DNA of 64,000 nucleotides from Paraphaeosphaeria minitans (taxonomy: Eukaryota > Ascomycota > Dothideomycetes > Pleosporales > Didymosphaeriaceae). The translations under genes were made by a program, and so were the position numbers. The notes beneath the pieces are model-generated. The model was not told the origin of the DNA, did not search any database, and was given only the letters and a program-made list of their open reading frames with translations. Shown here piece after piece: positions 21,751 through 32,973 of the stretch (positions are counted from its first letter, which is position 1; every line of letters starts with the position of its first letter). The stretch spans positions 248,001 to 312,000 of the forward strand of contig WJXW01000015.1 of assembly GCA_015832175.1 (NCBI GenBank). The letters run 5' to 3'.

Positions 21751-22100
21751 CTCAAGTGCGTGCTGCATCCGTTCTCCTCGCTTGCGACAACACGGTAGCA
21801 TGCAGGTGAGAGGGGGAGCGACCGTGGCGTTGAGGCGGAAGTGCGGCAAGCAGTCATGGACATAGATTTAAGGCACCAAGATCTCCCCTCATCATTAAGG
21901 CCACTGCATTCCACGGACATTGATCTTTGCATCTTCGTTAAACTCCAATTACGTCCTGATCTCCTATCTGGTAAACCAAACCTATCTTGCATTACAACAA
22001 AGCAAAAGCCACAAGGTAAAACCAAGAAAGAACGCTCTGTTGGCTGCATGCTCAGGATGATACAGGAACTCCTCTTGCTACGCTACTGGAAACATTCAGA

Positions 22101-22361
22101 ATGTCCACCAGCTCATCTAACACCGGCACGAACCACTCCGACCCAGGACGCGTTGGAAACAATACCCAGACGAACGGTAACGGCGAGACTGCGACCGGCA
22201 ATGAACAGCGTAGCACTTCAACAAACGCGGCAGGCAGCAGTCCGCGTACTGTATATGTCAACGGCTTGCTGGACGATCCTGCTGATGGAACTCGCAATCT
22301 TGATCTTCTTAAATATTTCCTCGACGAGCCGCAGACGAACGGCAACGAATCAAAGCCGTAG
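22101..22361 (+). CDS. Small MSTS-starting protein, copy 1
   Basis: An 86-residue ORF starting MSTSSSNTGTNHSDPGRV, rich in Ser, Thr, Asn and Gly, with a more structured end (VYVNGLLDDPADGTRNLDLL, then KYFLDEP). It sits downstream of a block (21666-21935) that is repeated before the second MSTS gene at 23298, so the two are probably diverged local duplicates. The N-terminus is likely disordered. Function unknown. Confidence 0.5.
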   Translation: MSTSSSNTGTNHSDPGRVGNNTQTNGNGETATGNEQRSTSTNAAGSSPRTVYVNGLLDDPADGTRNLDLLKYFLDEPQTNGNESKP

Positions 22362-22455
22362 TTATTTCAGTATTTTCTGAAGCGCGATGGCTCTTCAAGA
22401 TGAAGCATGGGGTTCAGGCGGGGCTGTATTCCCGACAAGGGCGCAATGACAATGA

Positions 22456-22542
22456 GCAGGTGCAGAACTAGTCTATACAATCCATCGTGCTTCACATCCA
22501 ATCTTGTGACCAGTGACCAGTCTGCAAGCCTCTTCACACGTG
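22456..22542. repeat. Local repeat, copy 2 of 3
   Basis: Shares ctagtctat and tctgcaagcctcttcaca with copies at 21666 and 22801. The minus-strand reading includes TCEEACRLVTG. Confidence 0.65.
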
Positions 22543-22800
22543 TTCCCGGTTTAACGGCAGTTAGCATGCGGAATTTCGATGATCGACAGCAGCACGGCTT
22601 TGTTGGTCTCTGCGTCAATAATGGCTTTTATTGAACGCCGCGTCGATGCCAGATTTACTGCAACCAAATCAGCTTATCCATGGAATCTTGGCGTGGGACA
22701 CTGCAGGCCCCTCCTCGTCTCCACTGGACCTGGTGAAATGAGACTAGAGACCGACAGCGGCAAACGACAAGGATTCTTGTGCGTTCGGTATTGATCAGAG

Positions 22801-22880
22801 GGGAGCAGTACTAGTCTATGCGTTTCGATCCTTGTGGGTCCTAGTCCTGTGATTAACCTGCAAGCCTCTTCACATATGTA
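22801..22880. repeat. Local repeat, copy 3 of 3
   Basis: Shares ctagtctatgc and ctgcaagcctcttcacata with the other copies. The minus-strand reading includes ICEEACRLITG. A second shared block (21877-21935 versus about 23011-23065, with cattaag.ccactgcatt.cac) follows copies 1 and 3, supporting duplication of a larger unit. Confidence 0.65.
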
Positions 22881-23297
22881 AGGAGGCGCTTAATCCGTGT
22901 CCGATGTATTTGAAAGTGCATTAGCGTACAGGTGGGGTGGGAGCGCACAGCGGAGTGTAGTAAGCGAACAGGAATGGGTAGGGTGGAGAGGACGGGAACA
23001 GATATAAGACCTCGCAATCTCCATTCTCATTAAGCCACTGCATTTCACTGCCGTCTGCTCCTTCGCAAAGTACCAGACCCCTCGTCGAGAAATTGCCTCC
23101 ACCCCAGCGTCTGTAGCAAGCTCTTTCCATAGCCTGCTACTGGAGTAACTCTGTTACTGTCACACACTCAGAGCTGTCCTTTCGACGTTCCTACATGTAC
23201 GAAGGTCCGGAACATCGCCGCACATATACAGCACACTCACATAATCTTAGCGATTTGATTCAGTACTATACCTTACATACTCTGAGCCGTAGCAAAC

Positions 23298-23786
23298 ATG
23301 TCCACCTCCAACGATCAGCCTCAACTTCCTCAACAGGGAGAAGCTGTCGCTACAAATGGTCATCTACATCCTCTACGTAGCCACCCCGTCACCACTGGAA
23401 GAGAGACAACCAGCAGCACTGTGAACGCTGCTTCAGAAAGTAGTGCTCAGGCGACTCTATTGAGCGCATATTTGGCTCCGGCGGATGGGGAAGACCAAAG
23501 AGAGCTGGAAGCTGCTTGGGAAGGTGCTTCTACACGTGGTAGGAACGCTACAGATAACATATCCAACATCCACTGACCTCCTTCAGAACATCCTCCCACG
23601 CCCACACCATCGTCGACCGATTCGGATGCCTCGAATGAGCCGAGTCACCGAAACGATGCGACAGTCAATGGAGCACCAGACGGTCAAGCTTTGGGAAACA
23701 GGGTTATTGAAGCAACATCAATCGTGGACCACTTGTCCAGAGGCACTGATGAAGAGAGAGAGAGGCTGGGGTTGAACAATTGGTAG
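23298..23786 (+). CDS. Small MSTS-starting protein, copy 2, two exons
   Basis: Exon 1 (23298-23538) starts MSTSNDQPQLPQQGE and ends EDQRELEAAWEGASTR. A 48-nt intron (GTAGGA..CTGAC..CAG) joins it in phase 1 to exon 2 (23587-23786). Exon 2 is Pro/Ser-rich, then reads NRVIEATSIVDHLSRG and ends ERLGLNNW. The flanks are duplicated from those of the gene at 22101. No domain is recognised; the first half is low complexity and the end is a probable helix. Confidence 0.6.
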
Positions 23787-25491
23787 AGAACGTCGTATGC
23801 GACATACAGTCGATGTGACTGATGTGACTCGGGCGATCAACATCGTCACGTCCACTCAAAGGTATTCATCAACACCACAAAACGGCGTCGACCGTGAAGA
23901 GCAAGCGCAGACGGCTAGATGTCTCACCATTCTCTGCTTTGGCACACCCAACTGATATCTACGTTCTTTATAGCCACACAGTTTAATTTATGTATAAACT
24001 TTGCGCCTATACAGGCACTGATACGATTAATATTGCCCACTATTGAAGATAATGTGAATGTCCGCCCGGATAGAGACACGACGGCAATTTGGGCATACCC
24101 TGGAGCCACTGTTTTATAACTTCTGATATTAACTGGTCATTTTAGCTTAAAAGTAACTTGATGTCTGTGATCGCTTCTACTTGGAATCCTTAGCAGGCTG
24201 TGAGCAGGCGCGCATTGAGTCATGTGACCGAGTTGCCAAGCAATCAGGTTCAGCTCTGAACCCTTTCTTGGCGGCCTGGATGTATTGACGAAAGCAAGTT
24301 GATGTGAATATCCGCCCTTATAGAGAAGCACACGACGTATGCTGCGTCCCTAATGTGAGCTTCTCCGTCCACAGGAGTCAGAGAACGGGTTCCACAGACT
24401 GTTGGAACTCTACGTTCTGTACTGTACAGTAGTGTAATTGCTCGTGTCTGTTGAGTCTATTGTCGCAGAAAAAAATCGGCATAGCCAGGTGCAGCGGATG
24501 TTGATATGGCGCCCAAAACTGGGCCGCTATATAGAGGCCTTCTTTATGGCTACTTTTGAGCTCATACAACTCTGGGAGACTGTTTTTGGGCCCCATTTCG
24601 TCGATGTCTCTATGGTCTCGTAGCACTGGCGCGTCTCCTTGGAACTACTGAATGTCGCGATACTGACAGGCGTGGCGCTGCGTCAGGTTAGTCTCGATGT
24701 CAGTGACGGCGTGTTTTGAGTACCGAATTAGGTAGAATAAATACCTTTACAAGTAACGTTAAGTGAGAAAAAGTGCTTGTATCAAAGAGTGCTTCCTCGA
24801 TTCAACCCAGTCTGATTTTTCGCACCGCAAACGGCAGCAAATACAACCCCCATGCGTCTTTTACCGCCTTAGGGTTACCCTAACGCTTATTCCTTCAAAT
24901 CGTCCTGTGCTGCCCGGAGGATCTCTCTTATCTCCAAACCCAGTCCTGATTCAGAGGCTGCTCATAAAATATCTCAACATTACCGTTAGATAATCTTTTG
25001 GCCGATTCTATCTCGATGAACGGATGATTCCGCGGCATTCTTGGAAGGGGCGGAGATTCAGACATCATGAATGAGATACGAAGGTGGTTGCGGAGGAAAG
25101 TGTGATGTATGGTATCGGGGACCGAAGCTATAATATTCCTCTTTCCGCAGAAGCTAGAACAGACGATAGCACTATGCATTGAATATCTGCTAGCACTGGG
25201 CAATCCCAGGAGTAAGGCCCGCTAGTATATCTTTAGGAGATGTCACCGTAGGATGTAGGTAAGACAGGTTGCTCAATTATCGGCTACTGGCTCCTCTAAG
25301 AAGATCAGCACAAGCTTGAGCACTCACATTTTCGAAACGGCTATCGTCGTATCGATACACGTCGTGTTCTCATGCATGTTTTCAGGTAATCGGGACTACA
25401 CGGTGGCGCTGCAAGATACTCGATTCGTAACCTCAAGGACTAGGCTGAACAATGTACCGGGACCTGTAAAGGGCCTGTAGGCACTTTCAGC
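23787..25491. other. Intergenic region, no supported gene
   Basis: Candidate frames at 24378-24626 and 24928-25203 on the minus strand are short and show no conserved feature. The latter (ending NVEIFYEQPLNQDWVWR) might be an exon fragment. Base composition is mixed, with AT-rich patches near 23920-24060. Confidence 0.4.
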
Positions 25492-26486
25492 TCAAGATGT
25501 AGCATTCCGGCGCGATGAAGTAGATCTAGACCGAGAACGACGCTTTGCTTGCAAGATTAGAACAAACTCATGACCATCTAAAAGTTCACCCAAGGGCCAG
25601 TCCATCGACTCCCGCACCCATGCTAATGCCTCAAGTGGCTCGTCATGGTCGACAAAGAATCCAGTATCAACGCTAGACACAAGACCCTTGCTATTTTCAG
25701 ACTCAAACAGTTTCCCACGCAGCTTCGCTTCTCGAACGTAGCCTACTGGCGAGACTTGCATTATCGATTGCGCGTTGTCTCGCATGAACTCGAGTGAGGC
25801 AGTATCAATCGGCCCTGGCGGGGATGAGTCAATAGACTCGAGGACAGCGGTATACACTTACTTTTATATGCCCTTGAGGCAGCTAGACAGGCAGCTGGAT
25901 GAGAACTCATAATGCCATAAGCGTCGTCTCCATCCAGTTTGATTTCGTCAAGAAGTCCAGCAGCAAGCCCACGTTCGCGGTACTCGTGATGGACGACTAA
26001 TTGAGTGATCCAACATATAGTCCTGCCACCGACAGACCATCGACAGGCGAAAGCATTACCAGCAAGACGGCCATTGACGGTAACCCTAACATATGTGGAG
26101 ATCTTGTCAGGGAGGTAATCCTTTCGAAGCTTTTCTTTGCTTAGTCGGACGGGACAGCCTTGTCACGATGGTAAGTTTAGCACTACAAGTTGTCGCCCGG
26201 AAGACCTACCTGCTCTCGCAAATTGACCCATTCGCTTTGCCGCTTGCTGTCCCCAAATACCGTAATTCTCAGAGAAGAGCGTCGCAGCTTCACTGAGCAT
26301 CTCGTCCGTGACCTCGTCACTCTTGAATCCTTCATAAACCTTCGTATCCATGTTGAGGGGGGCTCTTCGTCTGCGCGTACGTGGTGCTTCGGGGATGGTC
26401 CGAACCTGAGGTTCGAGTGCGAATGCAACGGATCTTCGTTCAGACGTCGACGAGTAGTTCATCGGCGGATTCGTCGGCGGGTTCAT
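25492..26486 (-). CDS. GNAT-family N-acetyltransferase
   Basis: Exons 26486-26210, 26158-25862 and 25814-25492 join in phase 1 through introns of 51 and 47 nt. The start region from MDTKVYEGFKSDEV suits the family; the earlier ATG at 26486 adds a basic leader (RTRRRRAP) that may be a localisation signal. The core has a beta strand VRVTVNGRLAGNAFACRW, then QLVVHHEYRERGLAAGLL, which is motif A with the acetyl-CoA-binding Q/RxxGxA-type loop, then GIMSSHPAACLAASRAYK. The C-terminus (FFVDHDEPLEALAWVRES) is typical of fungal members, with an Arg/Ser-rich tail. These enzymes move an acetyl group from acetyl-CoA to an amine; the substrate cannot be told. Confidence 0.85.
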
Positions 26487-26641
26487 CAGGTTAAATATGC
26501 CAGTGGTGGCTGGACATGACAAGTAGCGTGGTTTGGAAACTCCGCAATCTGCATGAGAGTGGGGCTGAGGAATGTCCGAGCTTAACCCGATACCAGGTGG
26601 TCAGTGCGGTAATGCGCAACGATTTTTGTTGGACTAATTAT

Positions 26642-29594
26642 CTACGACCCGCACCCAGGTAACTTCCAGCCAGCGAGCAACTCGATCTGGCATTGTACAT
26701 CGTCAAATAAAAAAGTTCCAGCGCCCGGAATTAAGAACTGCGGAAATTTCGTGCGACTGATTCCAGCTGCATAGTCGAACGCAGCTCTAGCTCCTTCGAA
26801 ATCCCCATGTTGAAGACGCACGACGCAAATGAAAAGGTGAATGAGAGCAACAATAAAAACTTCCTCCTCAAGCGGATTGTATCTTCGGCCAAGGTTTAAA
26901 GCATCGTTCCAACGAGTCTCTGCCTCGGAAAGGGGAGATATCCGCGCAAGAGCAATGAGTGTCCGTATATGTCCAAGTCGGTCAACGATGTCGGGGTCAG
27001 TCAATTCCTGATAAATACCAGATACTTCTGCAAGTGAAAGTTTTGCTGCTTCAAATTGACCTTTCCTGATCTCAATCTCAGACAAGGCGAGAAGTAATCT
27101 CCGATATCCTTTCGATCGTGGTGCACGGTACTTCATACTGTCGATCTCCGGTTTAATCAGCGTTGCAGCTCTGTCGAGCAGCTCCCCTGCTGAAGATGAA
27201 CGAATTCTTCGCTGTTGCAGATAATCCACCTCGATATAGGTATCCGCCAGATAAGCCAGAGCTAAATGTCTTCTGGATTTGCGAAGAGGTTCCCTTTCGA
27301 GGCAGCGCTCAAAAAGGAGACACGCGGCTTCGAAACCACCTTGTCCCCTCATAATCCTTCCAGAAAAATGGAGCTGTGTCCATATGAGGTCAAGTTGCTT
27401 CTCTGTGCCGTCCAGCTCGACAGGCACCCACAGCTTTGCTTCCTGGTCAGCTGATAGGAAGTCAAGGTTGTAAGCGTAGTTTGTCGCTTGGGACACGTGC
27501 AAAAGCCCAACAATAGAATGTGACCGCAGTCGTGCAGTTACGTCCACTTGGTTCAAAAATTCCTGAAGGAGCTTGTTTGAGCCGCTTATATCTCCTCGCA
27601 GACGTAGAACTACGCTCTTTTCGTAGACAGCTTCGGCCTGTAAATGCACGCTAGCTGTCTTCTCCAGCAGTTGATCGACTCTTGAGAGCATCAGACGTCG
27701 CCGAGCCAAGGGACCAAATTTCGATGCAGCGAGTAGCGTTTCGACGACTTCATCATTGGATGGAACTTCCAGACCATTCTCGGCATAGCGACGGAGCAAA
27801 TCTTCGAATACGGCCAATAGCTCCTCCCTTTCTGAGACCGCTCTTTGCCGGTGAGTACATATTCTGCAAGGGATGGGCCGATGGACTTACAGCGTTGTTG
27901 GATTGCGGGGAAATGTATAACAGAATAACCAAAGTGCTTGTTCGATCCAATACGATGGCTGGGGGTCGCACATGTACTCAGCACTTGTCAAGCCACGTGT
28001 GTATGTTACCATGTTGTTAGTCTTCTCCACTCTAATAGCTGTGAGTGATATTAGATGCTCCAGAACTTTCCACAATCTATCGGAATCCAAGAATAGAACT
28101 TTGAGATCATGACTAAATTGCGCTTTTTGGGGATCGATCTGGTACTCTGTACCATACTCATTCCATCTCTGTTGGGGGGAAACTGCTTGTTCCAGCATGA
28201 ACTTAGGGATAGTTCCAATTGCACAGACAAGTGAACCGAGTGACTGTTCCGCGCGCGCAATCATAATCTGACTCTCTTCTTTTACGCAATCGACTCCGTC
28301 CCGATTGTCAGCTACTCATTGGTTCATCAGTTGACTGAATTAAATCATGATAACAGAATCTTACCTGCAACGAAGGAATCGTGTGTCAAGTTTTCGAACT
28401 CCAGAGAGCCTGAGTGATCTAGAGCATTCTTGGCAGGGTGAACTTCATGAACTCCTACCACAGATGACGGCAGGTCTGGCAAATCGTATCCCAGCGCAGT
28501 ATATATTCCGATGGGCCTAGGGTTATGATCAGCGTGGCTTTTGTAAACGCTATTAGGGTTTCTCACGAGAATTGATCTGTCGATTGATCCGGATCAAAGA
28601 GACAAGCAACGAGTCCTGGAATACTTAGGCTGGGAGTCAAGCAGTCATCGTAGTTGCCTTCCATAAACGTGTCTGCTGAGAGGTGTTTGACAACAGATTC
28701 GAAGGTCTCATCGCTGCCAACGCGAAGGAGGTCGGTAATGGATAGAGCATCTGCATGAAGGTTAGATCAGCTTCAATGATCCAGTCCTCACAGCATACTC
28801 ATGAAAAACAACTCTGTTGCCCGATAAAGCTTCCACTTTCTGCGAACGAGCGCAACAATAACTCGATGTACCCATAGAACACCATCTAAAAGCCGCTTCC
28901 GGTCGCGCTCTCTAATATCGGTAATGGTCTGAATAAGTCCGTCGATCGCTTCGTAAGAGACACCTTTTTCCCGGAGTAGTTGGCAATATGATAAGAGAAG
29001 AAGCACATGGAAATTCGCGAACGACTTTTGGAGATCCGCTTCCTCCAGGGATGACTTCGTGAAAAGTGCCAACCTTTTCCCTATCACGATGAGTTCACCA
29101 CCGGACTCCCCGAGCTCTTTACAGCATTGCCTCTTGGATACAACATATGCGCGCCGAGAAAATCCTTGGATAACATGTTCGTACTCCTTCACTGATTTGA
29201 GTCCTAGCTCGAGCTGCCTCTTACGCCATTGCTTCCGCTTAGGTGTATTATGCACAAGTCGAGAAACCGCCTCGTCTCTCAGCGACCTTGGTTTCCCCTT
29301 TGGTTGCCCTGGTCCTAGCGGCTGTGAAGGTCGCCGTGACCTCGTAGCCTCGATCTCCGAGTGTGGTTTCCAAACCAAACTGCTGCCCGAACAATTCTGT
29401 GTCGATTCTGAAGATTTCGATATTTTTCGTTTCCTTATACTGGAAAAGCTGGACACCGGATCCGTTGGGGTGACAACACATCCATCAGATAAGACTTGGA
29501 GAGGAATGCTGCATTCATGGCAATTCTCACAGTGCTGTCGCATACGGGTGAACAGCTCAGACTGAACCAAGACGAAACCCTGCTCAACCGCCAT
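26642..29594 (-). CDS. Large TPR-like protein, NLR-arm-like, five or more exons
   Basis: I infer exons 29594-28799, 28750-28567, 28516-28365, 28311-27891 and about 27828-26642. The first three joins are clean GT..AG introns in frame; the fourth has a strong GTAAGT donor but an uncertain acceptor. The N-terminus has a Cys/His cluster (RQHCENCHEC) and a long basic section; helices follow (LLLSYCQLLREKGVSYEAI). The centre reads DLKVLFLDSDRLWKVLEHLI and then SLTAIRVEKTNNMVTYT, like the winged-helix and arm region after an NB-ARC domain. The last 390 residues are helical repeats (FEAACLLFERCLEREPLRKS, GQFEAAKLSLAEVSGIYQEL) in TPR style. I find no P-loop or Walker B, so an active NTPase is not present in what I can read. 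It may be a derived or truncated relative of fungal NB-ARC/TPR receptors. Confidence 0.7.
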
Positions 29595-29783
29595 GATGGG
29601 GAGGACTATGGTCACCAGCACTGTTCGGACGACATTGAAAAGATCGATAAACGCTATCCTGTTTGCGGTGCGTGCCGCACGCACCGAAAGCGGAATAGCG
29701 GAATTTCCCGGCGCCAACCTCGCGTGTGACCATCCAACGCATTTGCTGGGATTCTCGGGTTTAGCGTACATGCGATTAGCAAC

Positions 29784-30023
29784 TCATGCATTAAACTCCC
29801 CTGTCCTTGATCCTGCGGCTAGGGTGCCGTAGCAAGGAGTGTGAGCACTGTTATGAAGAGGGGCATTGGTCATTCTGGAACAATCTCTACAACTTCCAAG
29901 GAACATGTGCCTTCCACCAGTGCGAGAACAAAGGTCCATGTCTATACAGTCTCTATTGACGTAAGGGGCGATATTGGAGGATAGCAATGTATCTTGATCA
30001 ACACAAGCGCATTCTTCCCACAA
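29784..30023 (-). CDS. Small Cys-rich ORF, uncertain strand
   Basis: A 79-residue minus-strand ORF starts MWEECACVDQDTLL and has Cys at CIDMDLCS and GSCRDCS, similar in style to the MC-type proteins. The plus strand of the same DNA also encodes a Cys/His-rich, protein-like peptide without ATG (SKECEHCYEEGHWSFWNN, FHQCENKGPC) after a TAG acceptor at about 29821. Only one of the two can be a real gene and I cannot decide which. Confidence 0.3.
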   Translation of the reverse strand: MWEECACVDQDTLLSSNIAPYVNRDCIDMDLCSRTGGRHMFLGSCRDCSRMTNAPLHNSAHTPCYGTLAAGSRTGEFNA

Positions 30024-31082
30024 CTAGCTCTCCTCTTCTAGACCCATATGTACCATCTATACCATTTTCGCTCAAACCTATTCGACTTACCCAAAGCAGC
30101 GTCATGATAACTATCAATCACTAATATCACAGCGCGCTTCCGATCTAAGAAGTCTTCGTTGTTTCCAACACGTAATGTGATCCCTACTTTACCTTAGCGC
30201 TGTTTCCACAAAGATGATATGCGTACTCTGCCATATCATTGGGGGTCCGTCCATGACGATTGAGAGTGACGAAGAATTACCAGGTCGAGAACCACGTCTT
30301 TTGCTGTTTGAGAAGGGCTATTGCCGTTAAAGATTGTCATACCGATGGCTTAATGCGTCTGTATTGCAGTAATCCACTAGGAAGTTCTTGTTCAGGGGTT
30401 GTCAGACCTGCCGTGCGGTCTGTTGTTTGTCCGCGTGGATCATTTCGCGGCAGTATAGTTGCGAGATCCGGTTGGTACATACGCAAACTCGGTATGGAAA
30501 GTTCCTGCCGCAATGAGCGTCAATGCACGAATCGAAGAATATGCTGATCCGATGTTCAGATCATACGCTCAGGACTGCAGGTATGTAAGCAGCCACCCCT
30601 GTGGAATTGCCTGTAGACAGTGCGATTCTACATCCCAGGCGCCAATGCGCGCCTTCATCGACATTGATGAAGCCACGCATGCCACATGCCCCTCTTAACT
30701 CAACGCCATGCATGTGTCGTGTGTGATCAATCGAACTTCCGCATAGGGTTTGAGGCGAGGAAAGTCAGATAGAGTGGAAGTGTCACAAGAAGAACATCTA
30801 TCCGAATTGGTCCCCATGCAGATACCCATGCATGCTCTTGACCGGTCACCTTTTCACCGGCAAGGCCTGATAGAGCACCCCAATCCTTGGCAGATGAGAG
30901 ATTTCTATATAGCCAGAGGTTGAGTACGTTGGAGATGTCTGCCCTCCACCTATCATCAAACTGGTGACCGAAAGCCTCAATCCCACAGCCTCACGGAGCA
31001 AAAGTGCTTTGGACTTCCCGTCGTAAGTCCCACTTGTTGGATATACGTTTGCTCCAGGTCATAATATCTACGCAGGAGCAAT
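30024..31082. other. Intergenic region with possible Cys-rich exons
   Basis: On the plus strand MSVNARIEEYADPMFRSYAQ ends at a strong GTATGT donor (about 30578) with a CCCAG acceptor 60 nt on, which may be an exon pair, but frames before and after are not convincing. No other feature is supported. Confidence 0.35.
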
Positions 31083-31220
31083 ATGCCCGGACCTGGCTCG
31101 TACTCGGAATGCCTACACTGTGGAGCGAGGAACCCCGGTTCTGCTTACAAGTGCAACAACTGTTCGAAGCCTATTAGCGACAAGTGTAACGATCCGAACT
31201 GCGGATGCGCTGGCAAGTAG
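31083..31220 (+). CDS. 45-residue zinc-ribbon-like microprotein
   Basis: The ORF starts MPGPGSYSECLHCGARNPGS and goes on as AYKCNNCSKPISDKC, then NDPNCGCAGK. Two CxxC pairs separated by ten residues form a treble-clef or zinc-ribbon pattern, and three further Cys could add a second site. Eight Cys in 45 residues, a clean ATG and stop, and even spacing make chance unlikely. There is no signal peptide, so it is probably a cytosolic or nuclear zinc-binding protein. Its partner and function are unknown. Confidence 0.65.
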   Translation: MPGPGSYSECLHCGARNPGSAYKCNNCSKPISDKCNDPNCGCAGK

Positions 31221-31621
31221 ACATCTGCGGGCGCGACACGTTGGGATGAGAATATGTCATATGGATGGATAAGAGACTCTGGATCGTTACAATCTTCATG
31301 GGTCGGTCAGTCTTATGGCTAAAGTTTCGGATCGTGAGATCGTTTCGTGCTTCCTCGAGACTTTAAGATGTTAGCGATGTACCGCATTCAACCAATTGCA
31401 TTGATTAGCTAGTGCGAACCCGAAGTGCCTCTGAATTGTGTGATGATTCCCGGTCCAGTTGGGCTAGTAACTTGCGTTACAATTCTCGTGAGCCCGCATA
31501 TCATGTGACATCTCACCGCCTCCAGTCCTTGCATTTAGATCCCCTCACCCCACTTTGGCTCTCTTCCCATTTTTCTTGCTGCTAGTCGTCCTAGCCCTCA
31601 GCCTTTAATTCCTAAGAGATC

Positions 31622-32365
31622 ATGGCAGACAATGACTCTATATCAAGTTTTAGCTCACCATTTGTCCGCTATCTCAGGACTCCTACCACCTTCATCAAGC
31701 GTGAACTTCTTGATTGCGAACGCAAACGCCGGACGGACGGCTCTGTCATCTCCAGACCTTGGAACGAGGAGCGCCTGAGTAACGAAGCCGCAGCTCTGCG
31801 ACTAGTAGCAGAGAACACGACTATCCCAGTACCAAAACTCATCGGGATCGGAAAAGACGACAGTGGGTTGGCGTACCTAGAAACCGAATTCCTCCCTGGA
31901 ATTATTCTCGAGAGGATTCAGGACCAGTGCCGAATGGAAAAGGGAAAATGCCATGTTAGCGAGGGGCCCTGCGAAGAATGCGGGAGCATCGCAAAAGCAA
32001 ATGCTTGGCGATTGATTACCGAGAAGGTGCTTCCTCAGCTGGCAAAGTTACGGTCTACGACGACCGGACTTAACGGATTTGTTTTACCTCCGCCTTGGAT
32101 CTTAGAGCACGACGAGAGGCTACATTGGGAAACGAAACGAGCCAACTCCGCGGCTTACATCTTCTGTCACGGCGACCTAGCTGCTCATAATATCATGATC
32201 GATACGAACACTCTAGAAGTGGTTGGCATTATTGATTGGGAGAATGCTGGTTACTTTCCACCGGAGTTCCAGGTCTGTTTCGTTGATCGAGAGAGTTACT
32301 GGGATTACTTCAGGGACACAAAAAGAATTACAGATTTTGTGGCTCTTATTGAAGTTGAGTGCTGA
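31622..32365 (+). CDS. APH/choline-kinase-like phosphotransferase
   Basis: A single-exon, 247-residue member of the aminoglycoside phosphotransferase (APH) superfamily. An N-terminal lobe with NEAAALRLVAENTTIPVPKL and YLETEFLPGIIL is followed by the catalytic loop FCHGDLAAHNIMID (Brenner-type HGDxxxxN) and the metal-binding IIDWENAGYFPPEFQ. Fungal members phosphorylate small hydroxyl compounds or are uncharacterised; true antibiotic resistance is not implied. A CxxC-containing insert (CHVSEGPCEECGSIAK) sits between the lobes. A TTTAATTCC-type leader precedes the ATG. The length is a little short but all catalytic motifs are present. Confidence 0.88.
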   Translation: MADNDSISSFSSPFVRYLRTPTTFIKRELLDCERKRRTDGSVISRPWNEERLSNEAAALRLVAENTTIPVPKLIGIGKDDSGLAYLETEFLPGIILERIQDQCRMEKGKCHVSEGPCEECGSIAKANAWRLITEKVLPQLAKLRSTTTGLNGFVLPPPWILEHDERLHWETKRANSAAYIFCHGDLAAHNIMIDTNTLEVVGIIDWENAGYFPPEFQVCFVDRESYWDYFRDTKRITDFVALIEVEC

Positions 32366-32468
32366 ACAAGTGGATAGCCAGAGATCAACCCGGGCTATGG
32401 CGTGGGACAACCTAATATGTCATCGCCCATAAACATGTTCCGAGCCATCGCTGGTCTGACGATCATGC

Positions 32469-32723
32469 ATGCAAGTGACAGGCCATAGTGGGGGGTGCTG
32501 GCGTCGATGGCCATCTGTGCGGCAACGGATTTTAAGGAACGAATTGATTAAGGGGCGCATAACTTTTATTATTACGCATCGTCTAAGCACCGTCATCGAA
32601 GCGGACCAGATATTCGTGACTGACAAGGGGGAATTCATTGGGAGAGGAACGCATAGTGAGCTACTGGAGGTCGGGGGAGTACTGCGCGCTCTAGACCAAG
32701 TAAACAGATGGGACAATGAGTAA
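32469..32723 (+). pseudogene. C-terminal fragment of an ABC transporter ATPase
   Basis: The frame contains RITFIITHRLSTVIEADQIF followed by VTDKGEFIGRGTHSELLEVG, which is the H-loop and end of an ABC nucleotide-binding domain of the half-transporter type (Atm1/HMT-like). No Walker A, signature or membrane part lies upstream, and the 5' sequence does not continue the homology, so this is a fragment left by rearrangement. Confidence 0.8.
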
Positions 32724-32973
32724 GGGCGGGAGTAGGTAGTATCGGGCAAGCGAATTGCTGACGCTACTCGAGGAAAATTTGTGATGACGTAAATGGGAAC
32801 GGCGCTGTAGAGGGAAGTAGTCAAATGTTTGCACGGTCATGATCCAGAGGTGGGGTGATGCTTGCGTACGGTCACTATCCTTTGATGGCAAGCAATGAGA
32901 CAACGCAAAGATCGTCTCCACACGTACTACTTACGGTAGCTAACGGCCTCGCAACTTTAGCTCCACTTGCTGT

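Noticed and set aside
24378..24626. 82-codon minus-strand ORF
   Set aside because: Some protein-like text but no domain, no splice support and no duplicate.
29640..29700. Zn2Cys6-like CGACRTHRKR peptide on the plus strand
   Set aside because: Only two Cys are present, no zinc cluster follows, and it lies antisense to the start of the TPR gene.
31622..32365. Antibiotic-resistance gene
   Set aside because: The APH fold is widespread in fungi for other substrates; no evidence for drug modification.
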